5,359 bases of DNA from Clostridium sp. UBA6758. Lineage in GTDB: Bacteria > Bacillota > Clostridia > Clostridiales > Clostridiaceae. The stretch is from NCBI GenBank assembly GCA_002453475.1, contig DKGY01000085.1:21172-26530 (forward strand). The letters run 5' to 3'. The translations under genes were made by a program, and so were the position numbers. Positions 1 to 5,359 of this stretch are shown piece after piece (the stretch's first letter is position 1; each line of letters starts with the position of its first letter). Below the pieces are notes generated by a model. It made no database searches. It had not been told where the DNA came from and saw only the letters and a list, made by a program, of their open reading frames with translations.

Positions 1-288
1 AGAAAAACAGATGGTAATTTAGAAATACCTTATCTGTTACAAGTTCTAAAAACCGATTCTATGAGAAAGAACATGGCTGGTAGAGGAGCCAATATACAAA
101 ATTTAAATCAACAAATTCTTGGAGAGTTAATGATACCTGTTCCACCACTAGAACTACAAAAGCAATTTACGGATTTTATCAATCAAGTGGATAAATTGAA
201 ATTTGAAATGGAGCAGAGTTTAAAAGAGTTAGAGGATAATTTTAATTCTTTAATGCAGAGAGCTTTTAAAGGTGAGTTATTTAACTAA
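1..288 (+). CDS. hsdS: Type I restriction-modification specificity subunit HsdS, C-terminal fragment
   Basis: This is the last 95 codons of a specificity subunit; the reading frame is already open at base 1, so the gene starts upstream. HsdS recognises the split DNA target and docks HsdM and HsdR in the type I complex. The visible part holds the end of a target-recognition domain, with the family-typical stretch NIQNLNQQILGELMIPVPPL (residues about 33-52 of the fragment), followed by a charged, heptad-like helix (FINQVDKLKFEMEQSLKELE) and the usual tail LMQRAFKGEL. Such helices form the spacer that sets the distance between the two half-sites. The internal ATG at 61 is not a credible start because the similarity continues upstream of it. 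The stop at 286-288 lies just before the next gene. Target specificity cannot be judged because most of both recognition domains is outside the window. Confidence 0.92.
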   Translation, partial: RKTDGNLEIPYLLQVLKTDSMRKNMAGRGANIQNLNQQILGELMIPVPPLELQKQFTDFINQVDKLKFEMEQSLKELEDNFNSLMQRAFKGELFN

Positions 289-291
289 TAT

Positions 292-298
292 GGGGGGG
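292..298 (+). repeat. Homopolymeric G7 tract at the start of the acetyltransferase gene
   Basis: Seven consecutive G residues lie in a strongly A+T-rich setting, between the hsdS stop and the next gene. The tract can act as the ribosome binding site for the TTG at 306 (seven bases away). It also directly follows an ATG at 290-292. With seven Gs that ATG opens only an eight-codon frame ending at 314-316. With six Gs (or nine) it would be in frame with the acetyltransferase. The tract could be a slippage site or the place of a sequencing or assembly length error. Confidence 0.6.
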
Positions 299-305
299 AC
301 GAGGC

Positions 306-821
306 TTGGGGAGTAATATTGATAAAAATATGAAACATGTCATTGAAGGCTGGGGAATACCTTCAATAGAGGAGTTAAAGCATAAAGATATTAGATTTGT
401 ATTTGATAGTAAGTTGCTTAAAAATCCTAGTGAATATTATATGAATTTAAAGTGTGAACAGAATAATGTTAAGTTTTGCTTATATAATTTTGATACTAAA
501 ACTATAGCCTTTTCTATGGATTTTTTTGAGTCAAACAATGCAATTTTGAGGGCTAATGGAGAGTTGGCATACTTAAAGTTAGAATTACTAAATGTTAATG
601 ATAGTGAATTAAGAAATAAAGGTATAGCATCCTTTTATTTAAGGAAACTTCAAGAGTATGCAATTGAAAATAAATTCTCATATATTAAGGTTAATCCTTG
701 TCCTAATGCAAATATTTTTAAAGAACAAAGTAAGGATAATTCTCTTAATATAACGGATTTAAAGGACTTTTATAGAAGAAAGTCATTAAAGGAAATGCCG
801 ATAAAATTATTTAGTGAATAG
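306..821 (+). CDS. GNAT-like acetyltransferase inside the type I restriction operon
   Basis: This 171-residue soluble protein has no signal peptide or membrane segment. Its C-terminal half resembles the GNAT fold: a beta strand (AYLKLELLNV, residues 88-97), then RNKGIAS (103-109), which fits the acetyl-CoA pyrophosphate-binding motif R/Q-x-x-G-x-G/A, then an amphipathic helix (FYLRKLQEYAIENKF) and a strand (YIKVNPCP). Near the end, LKDFYRRKSLKEMPIKLF resembles the usual terminal segment of the fold. The N-terminal 80 residues are not recognised. The substrate is unknown. The gene starts 17 bases after the hsdS stop and is probably co-transcribed with hsdS and hsdR. The start is uncertain: TTG 306 has a G-rich sequence at good spacing, ATG 330 lacks a well-placed one, and ATG 290 is out of frame by one G of the preceding run. 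A role in self-protection, regulation or defence is inference from position only. Confidence is high that the frame is coding and moderate for GNAT. Confidence 0.72.
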   Translation: MGSNIDKNMKHVIEGWGIPSIEELKHKDIRFVFDSKLLKNPSEYYMNLKCEQNNVKFCLYNFDTKTIAFSMDFFESNNAILRANGELAYLKLELLNVNDSELRNKGIASFYLRKLQEYAIENKFSYIKVNPCPNANIFKEQSKDNSLNITDLKDFYRRKSLKEMPIKLFSE

Positions 822-824
822 ATA

Positions 825-864
825 AATTACACATTAGTACTTACTAGTTTGCTAATGTGTAATT
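825..864 (+). promoter_or_regulatory. 13-bp perfect inverted repeat between the acetyltransferase gene and hsdR
   Basis: AATTACACATTAG (825-837) is repeated as its exact reverse complement CTAATGTGTAATT (852-864), with a 14-base loop holding ACTAGT. It begins a few bases after the stop of the upstream gene and ends about 26 bases before the hsdR ribosome binding site. The stem is A+T-rich and no T run follows, so it is a poor intrinsic terminator. It could be an RNA hairpin that shapes or stabilises the message, partly attenuating hsdR relative to hsdS, or an operator for a dimeric regulator. A -10-like TACAAT at 866-871 follows, but no convincing -35 is correctly spaced, so I do not call a promoter. 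Confidence 0.6.
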
Positions 865-890
865 ATACAATAATGTTTAGTTATTGGGAT

Positions 891-896
891 GGGAGG
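891..896 (+). promoter_or_regulatory. Strong ribosome binding site that fixes the TTG start of hsdR
   Basis: GGGAGG lies seven bases before TTG 904. An in-frame TAA at 898-900 rules out any earlier start, and the next in-frame ATG is codon 232, well inside the nuclease domain. The TTG start is therefore well supported. Confidence 0.85.
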
Positions 897-903
897 TTAA
901 GAT

Positions 904-3900
904 TTGAGTAACTTTGAATTTTTAAAGGGTAAGAAGAATTTTAAAAGCTTCACAGAGGCTTGTTTAGAAGCAGAAAAAAGTATAGTTGTAAGTCCTGCTA
1001 CTACTGCAATCCTTGCAAGAAGAGCTTTAGAGCTGGCGGTTAGATGGATTTATAGCTTTGATACAGATTTAATTTTACCTTATCAAGATAATGTGAGTTC
1101 ACTTATTCATAATACAAGCTTTATAGAGCTTATTGATTATGAGCTTTTACCGAGGCTGAAGTATGTTATTAAGCTTGGTAATGTGGCAGTACATACTAAT
1201 GCTACAGTTAAGAGAAGTGAGGCTATCCTTGCACTTAACAATCTGCATAAGTTTGTTAGTTATATCGACTATTGCTATGCTGATGAGTTTACGGCAACGG
1301 ATTTTGATGAGGATCTTTTACTTGAGGGTGAAGAGAAAAGAACTAGGCCAGAGGAGCTTAAGAATTTATATGAAAAGCTTGGCTCTAAGGATAAAAAAAT
1401 AGAAGAAATTATTAAACAGAATGAAGAGTTAAGAAAAGAATTAACAGAGAGAAGAAAATCAGCTAAAGAGAAGTTTGATTTTAATATAGATGAAATTAGT
1501 GAGTTTGAAACAAGAAAAAGATATATTGATGTGGAGCTGAAGCTTTCAGGGTGGAACTTTGGCAGTGATATTGGTGAAGAGATTGAAGTTAAAGGAATGC
1601 CTAATAATGAAGGAGTAGGCTATGTGGACTACGTTCTTTATGGTAATAACGGAAAGCCAGTGGCTGTTATAGAGGCTAAAAGAACTTCAAAGGACCCAAA
1701 AGTTGGACAACAACAGGCTAAGCTTTATGCGGATTGTTTGGAGAAGCAATATGGTCAAAGACCTGTAATATTCATTACTAATGGGTTTGACACTTTTATC
1801 TGGGATGATTTTAATGGTTATTCAGAGAGAAGAATTTATGGCTTCTATAAAAAGTCTGAGCTACAGCTTATGATTGATAGAAGAACCAGTAGAATTTCTC
1901 TTCAAAGAGTTAATATTAAGGATGAAATTTCTAACAGATATTATCAAAAAGAAGCTATCATCAATGTATGTGAGGCTTTAGAAAACAGACAAAGAAAGAT
2001 GCTCCTAGTTTGTGCAACGGGTACAGGAAAGACAAGAACTGCTATTTCCATAGTGGATGTTTTATCAAGACATAACTGGGTGAAGAATGTTCTGTTTTTA
2101 GCAGATAGAAAGGCCCTTGTTAAGCAGGCTAAAAACAACTTTTCTAAGCTACTGCCTAACTTAGCTTTATGTAATTTGCTTGATAATAAGGATAATCCAG
2201 AGGAAGCAAGAATGATTTTCTCTACTTATCCAACTATGATGAATGCCATTGATGATACAAAGAGTAAGGATGGAAAACGATTATTTACTCCAGGACATTT
2301 TGATTTAATTATCATTGATGAATCCCATAGAAGTATTTATAGAAAGTTTAAAGCAATCTTTGATTACTTTGATGCTACTTTAATAGGCCTTACTGCTACA
2401 CCTAAGGATGAGGTGGATAAAAACACCTATACTATATTTAACCTTGAGAATGGTGTTCCAACCTATGCCTATGAGTATGAAAAGGCTGTGGAGAATGGCT
2501 ACTTAGTGGACTATACCACCATAGAAGTAAAGTCTAAGATAATGGAAGAGGGTATTAAGTACGATGAACTTTCAGAAGAGGAAAAGGAAGAATTTGAAGC
2601 TACCTTTGAGGATGATGAGGATATCGATAAAGAAATTGGAAACACAGCAGTTAATGAGTGGCTCTTTAATGCCAATACCATAGATTTAGTTTTAAACAGA
2701 CTGATTTCTGAAGGTTTAAGGATTGAAGGTAATGAGAAGCTTGGTAAAACCATAATCTTTGCTAAGAACAGTAGACATGCTAAGGCAATAGTTGATAGAT
2801 TTAATACAATATATCCTGAATATGGCGGAAGCTTTGCTAAGGTCATTGATTACAGCACCAACTATGTAGAAACTTTAATTGATGATTTCTCTGATAAAAA
2901 TAAGCTGCCTCAAATAGCAGTATCTGTTGATATGCTTGATACAGGAATAGATATACCAGAGATATTAAACTTAGTATTCTTCAAGAAGGTAAGAAGTAAA
3001 ACTAAGTTCTGGCAGATGATTGGAAGAGGTACAAGACTATGTCCAGACCTTTTGGGCTTAGGTCAAGATAAGGAAGAGTTTTTAATCTTTGATTTCTGTA
3101 ATAACTTTGAATTCTTTAGAGTTAACGCTAAAGGTCATGAAGGTGTAAAAGTCGAAGCAATAAGTGAAAAGTTATTCAATATTAAGGTTAATATCATAAA
3201 GGAATTACAGGATTTAAAATACTCTGAACCGGAATATGTTGCAATGAGAAAAGCTTTAGTGGAGGATGCTTTAGCTAAGATAAAAGTTCTAAATGAAGAT
3301 AACTTCATGGTAAGAATGAACCTAAATTATGTTCATAGGTATAAAAATGAAAGTGCATGGGAAGCACTTGGAGCTGTGGCAATTAGTGAACTTAAAGACC
3401 ATATTGCATATCTTATAACACCATTAAACGAAGATGAACTGGCAAAACGCTTTGACCTTGTAATGTATAGCATTCAGCTGGCATACCTTCAAGGCACCAA
3501 TGCCACAAGAGGTATAAAATCAGTAATAAACACAGCAGAAAGACTTTCAAAGCTAGGAACAATCCCACAAATCCAAGCACAAAAGTATGTCATAGAAAAA
3601 GTAATGACAGAAGAATTCTGGGAAACCGCAGATGTATTTGAACTTGAAAGTGTCCGTGAAGCTATAAGAGAACTGTTAAAATACCTTGAAAAAGAAGGAC
3701 AGATTATTTACTATACCAAATTCCAAGACATGATAATCGCAGAAGAAAAGCATGGCTCCATGTATAACGTAAATGGCCTAAAGAACTACAGAAAGAAAGT
3801 AGAGCATTATCTAAAAGAGCATAAAGATGAAATGGTCATCTATAAATTAAGAAACAATAAAAAGCTAACAAAGGAAGAAATAAAGCACCTAGAAGATATA

Positions 3901-4239
3901 ATGTTCAATGAACTAGGCAGCCAATCAGACTATGCAAAAGAGTTCGGTGAAACACCTGTAACTAAGCTGGTTAGAAATATTGTTGGACTAGATAGAGAAG
4001 CAGCAAACGAAGCCTTCTCCGAATTTCTAAATAGTGAAAGCTTAAACACTGCACAGATACACTATATAAAACTTATAGTAGATTATATAGTTAAGAATGG
4101 ATTAATAGACGATAATAGAGTATTAACAGAAGATCCATTTAGAAGTGTTGGAAACATTGTTGAACTCTTTGGAGAAGACATTGAAGTGAGGAATAAGCTG
4201 CTGGGTAGGATAAGAGAGATAAAGGAAAATGCTATATAG
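904..4239 (+). CDS. hsdR: Type I restriction enzyme R subunit (HsdR), DEAD-type translocase and nuclease
   Basis: HsdR uses ATP hydrolysis to reel in DNA past the bound complex and cuts far from unmethylated target sites. The 1111-residue protein looks intact and has normal family length. Residues about 10-125 resemble the DUF4145 (HEPN-like) domain, with GNVAVH at 92-97. A charged coiled-coil linker spans about 147-190. The PD-(D/E)xK nuclease follows at about 195-330, with D242 and E257-A-K259 as likely catalytic residues. The helicase motor has Walker A ATGTGKT (371-377), motif II DESH (472-475), motif III TATP (497-500), an acidic insert (about 555-578), motif V LDTGIDIP (678-685) and motif VI QMIGRGTR (704-711). 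The remaining 370 or so residues match the helical C-terminal region of the EcoEI-like group and should dock onto the methyltransferase core. The start is TTG after GGGAGG. It is the last gene of the operon and is followed by a terminator-like hairpin. Codon endings become richer in A and C after about 3400. Confidence 0.97.
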   Translation: MSNFEFLKGKKNFKSFTEACLEAEKSIVVSPATTAILARRALELAVRWIYSFDTDLILPYQDNVSSLIHNTSFIELIDYELLPRLKYVIKLGNVAVHTNATVKRSEAILALNNLHKFVSYIDYCYADEFTATDFDEDLLLEGEEKRTRPEELKNLYEKLGSKDKKIEEIIKQNEELRKELTERRKSAKEKFDFNIDEISEFETRKRYIDVELKLSGWNFGSDIGEEIEVKGMPNNEGVGYVDYVLYGNNGKPVAVIEAKRTSKDPKVGQQQAKLYADCLEKQYGQRPVIFITNGFDTFIWDDFNGYSERRIYGFYKKSELQLMIDRRTSRISLQRVNIKDEISNRYYQKEAIINVCEALENRQRKMLLVCATGTGKTRTAISIVDVLSRHNWVKNVLFLADRKALVKQAKNNFSKLLPNLALCNLLDNKDNPEEARMIFSTYPTMMNAIDDTKSKDGKRLFTPGHFDLIIIDESHRSIYRKFKAIFDYFDATLIGLTATPKDEVDKNTYTIFNLENGVPTYAYEYEKAVENGYLVDYTTIEVKSKIMEEGIKYDELSEEEKEEFEATFEDDEDIDKEIGNTAVNEWLFNANTIDLVLNRLISEGLRIEGNEKLGKTIIFAKNSRHAKAIVDRFNTIYPEYGGSFAKVIDYSTNYVETLIDDFSDKNKLPQIAVSVDMLDTGIDIPEILNLVFFKKVRSKTKFWQMIGRGTRLCPDLLGLGQDKEEFLIFDFCNNFEFFRVNAKGHEGVKVEAISEKLFNIKVNIIKELQDLKYSEPEYVAMRKALVEDALAKIKVLNEDNFMVRMNLNYVHRYKNESAWEALGAVAISELKDHIAYLITPLNEDELAKRFDLVMYSIQLAYLQGTNATRGIKSVINTAERLSKLGTIPQIQAQKYVIEKVMTEEFWETADVFELESVREAIRELLKYLEKEGQIIYYTKFQDMIIAEEKHGSMYNVNGLKNYRKKVEHYLKEHKDEMVIYKLRNNKKLTKEEIKHLEDIMFNELGSQSDYAKEFGETPVTKLVRNIVGLDREAANEAFSEFLNSESLNTAQIHYIKLIVDYIVKNGLIDDNRVLTEDPFRSVGNIVELFGEDIEVRNKLLGRIREIKENAI

Positions 4240-4245
4240 ATAAAG

Positions 4246-4290
4246 AAAACAAGGATATTGTGTGAAAAAATCACAATAGTCCTTGGTTTT
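4246..4290 (+). terminator. Probable intrinsic terminator after hsdR, possibly working in both directions
   Basis: Seven bases after the hsdR stop, AAGGA (4251-4255) pairs with TCCTT (4280-4284), and TATTGTG (4256-4262) pairs with CACAATA (4272-4278). G4279 is bulged and the nine-base loop is A-rich. Below this, C4250 pairs with G4285, G4286 is bulged, and AAAA (4246-4249) pairs with TTTT (4287-4290). The T run is short, so termination may be partial. The opposite strand also has a T-rich run after the hairpin, so it could stop transcripts from the other side. Confidence 0.65.
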
Positions 4291-4316
4291 ATATGAATTT
4301 AAATAGGATTGAATAA

Positions 4317-4612
4317 AATGCAATAATGTATAAGCAAGGGTTTAGAGCTCAAGGAGCTAAAGGAACTCAGATGTTGCAGAAGAAGGTTTTAGGTTGTTAA
4401 GAAATGTTAAGGTTCAATAATATATTTAAAAGCGAATGAAAGAACGAGAAAAGAGAACAGAAATAATACAAGATAGGGTTTTAATAGAGCTTGCAGATAT
4501 AGCATTTGATGATATAAAGAACTATTTAAGTTTCCATACAGAGGAAAATGGAGACATTGGAGTTAAGATTAAGGATAGTACCGAGATAGATACTAAGAAT
4601 ATATCAACTTAA
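4317..4612 (+). pseudogene. Decayed phage terminase small subunit (TerS) remnant
   Basis: TerS binds phage DNA and starts packaging with the large subunit. The remnant reads NAIMYKQGFRAQGAKGT in one frame (4317-4367). A net one-base loss then moves it to another frame that reads DVAEEGFRLLRNVKVQ, stop (4418), YI, stop (4427), KRMKEREKRTEI and onward. This order fits the N-terminal helix-turn-helix and following helices of small terminases in Firmicute phages, where 'LLxNxxVxxYIxxRMKEREKRTEI' is a familiar pattern from memory. The best-preserved piece is a 58-codon frame from ATG 4436 to TAA 4610-4612 (EIIQDRVLIELADIAF and following), with no ribosome binding site. The start codon and first residues are missing. 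The C-terminal end is lost where the sequence joins the head gene near 4605. It is surely not functional as TerS. The assignment is from pattern memory, without a search. Confidence 0.8.
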
Positions 4613-5359
4613 TGCTAATGCATATAAAGCTAGAATAACAAGGCTAGAGGCACTTAAAGAAAGTATTAGTATAAATACTGCTAAACTAGCTAATATACAG
4701 TTAAAACAAGGAGAATTAAGCTATATAAACAGTATTAATGATGCTTATTATAAAAATATATTTGATATTCAAAAAGGTATAGGCCTTGGATTTGATTTTG
4801 CATCTATGCATGTAAATAGTATAGAAGAAATACTGAAGAATAATTGGAGTGGAAAACACTATAGTGAAAGAGTATGGGGTAACTCACAAGTACTAGCAGA
4901 AAAACTAGAAGAGATTATAACATCTGGCTTAATGAGTGGTAAGAGTTCGAAGAAGATGGCTATAGAGCTAGAAGAATTGAGCCAGTATGGAAAGATGGCT
5001 AGTGAAAGACTTATACGTACAGAAACAACTTATATTACTAATGCATCAGAGAAAGAAAGCTATAAGGAATGTGGTATAGATAAGTATGTTTTTGTGGCTA
5101 CATTAGACTTAAGAACTTCAACATTGTGTAGAGAACATGATAAAGAAATATATGAAGTAGATAAAGGAGTACCTGGAGAAAATTTACCACCACTATATCC
5201 TTGGTGTAGAAGTACAACAATAGGTTATATGGGTACAGAATGGTATAACAACTTAAAGAGAAGGGCAAGAGACCCAGAGACAGGAAAAACGTATATAGTA
5301 CCTGGAGATATGAAGTATCAAGAATGGTATAAACAACATGTAGTTGATAAGTATGGAGA
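4608..5359 (+). pseudogene. Phage head morphogenesis / minor capsid protein (SPP1 gp7 - Mu F family), 5'-truncated, runs off the window
   Basis: The frame is open from 4590 to the window end (about 256 codons), with recognisable similarity from about 4608 (LNANAYKARITRLEALKES). Members are minor proteins injected with or packaged in the capsid near the portal. The Mu F core is clear: RTETTYITNASEKESY (from 5016), YVFVATLDLRTSTLC (conserved D at 5106, C at 5127) and LPPLYPWCRST (conserved P and C, 5187-5213). It is followed by the usual tail RARDPETGKTYIVPGDM. The N-terminal 100 or so residues expected before ARITRLEALK are missing, and the gene abuts the terS remnant in a different frame. No start codon with a ribosome binding site is present; the first in-frame ATG is 4806. 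It is probably a silent relic, although the Mu F core itself shows no stop or frameshift. The 3' end is outside the window. Confidence 0.82.

Noticed and set aside
838..871. Possible promoter for hsdR (TTACTA ... TACAAT)
   Set aside because: The -35 match is poor and the spacing is 19 bases; chance -10-like words are frequent in such A+T-rich DNA.
1163..1402. A 79-codon plus-strand frame within hsdR
   Set aside because: It is out of frame with hsdR, has a biased composition typical of a shifted frame and no good ribosome binding site.
1944..2846. Open frames on the minus strand (1944-2138 and 2511-2846)
   Set aside because: They lie wholly inside the strongly supported hsdR gene, encode low-complexity Ser/Leu-rich products and have no matching domains; they are antisense shadows.
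4083..4323. Two overlapping minus-strand frames at the end of hsdR
   Set aside because: They run through the hsdR terminator hairpin and the hsdR C-terminus; no recognisable protein features.
868..4329. The nine-base word CAATAATGT at both 868-876 and 4321-4329, bracketing hsdR
   Set aside because: Considered as a target duplication or recombination site, but nine A+T-rich bases recur by chance and no mobile element ends are present.
4326..4400. Short 24-codon frame from ATG 4326
   Set aside because: Its first part fits the terS remnant and its last part is the result of the frame change; it is not a separate small gene.
1..5359. CRISPR array, tRNA or rRNA genes, insertion sequences
   Set aside because: No regularly spaced repeats, cloverleaf sequences, rRNA signatures or transposase fragments were seen on either strand.

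Overview
The window is strongly A+T-rich. Its codon use (AGA, ATA, TTA, AAA), strong purine-rich ribosome binding sites and phage proteins suggest a low-GC Firmicute, most likely a Clostridium or close relative. This is inferred from sequence style; no species can be named. All genes lie on the + strand.

Positions 1-4239 are the distal part of a type I restriction-modification operon. It holds the last 95 codons of the specificity subunit HsdS (1-288), a small GNAT-like acetyltransferase of unknown role (306-821), and a complete 1111-residue restriction/translocation subunit HsdR (904-4239). The methyltransferase gene hsdM is not in view and probably lies upstream. HsdS gives target recognition to both the methyltransferase and the restriction complex, and HsdR supplies the ATP-driven motor and nuclease. 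The acetyltransferase sits inside the operon with no obvious part in this machinery. The spacer before hsdR carries a 13-bp perfect inverted repeat. A seven-G run lies at the start of the acetyltransferase gene. A bulged hairpin with a short T run (4246-4290) closes the operon.

Positions 4317-5359 are a decayed prophage. A terminase small subunit pseudogene (one frame change, two in-frame stops, no start codon) runs to about 4605. There it joins directly to a 5'-truncated head morphogenesis gene of the SPP1 gp7 / Mu F family, which stays open to the window end. The large terminase and portal genes normally found between these two are gone, so one internal deletion is the simplest explanation. 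The restriction operon therefore lies directly against a broken phage packaging module.

The points most worth a second look are the GNAT gene inside the restriction operon, the G-run that could switch its start codon, and the terS/head-gene deletion scar. I do not see clear evidence of a wholly new multi-gene system.
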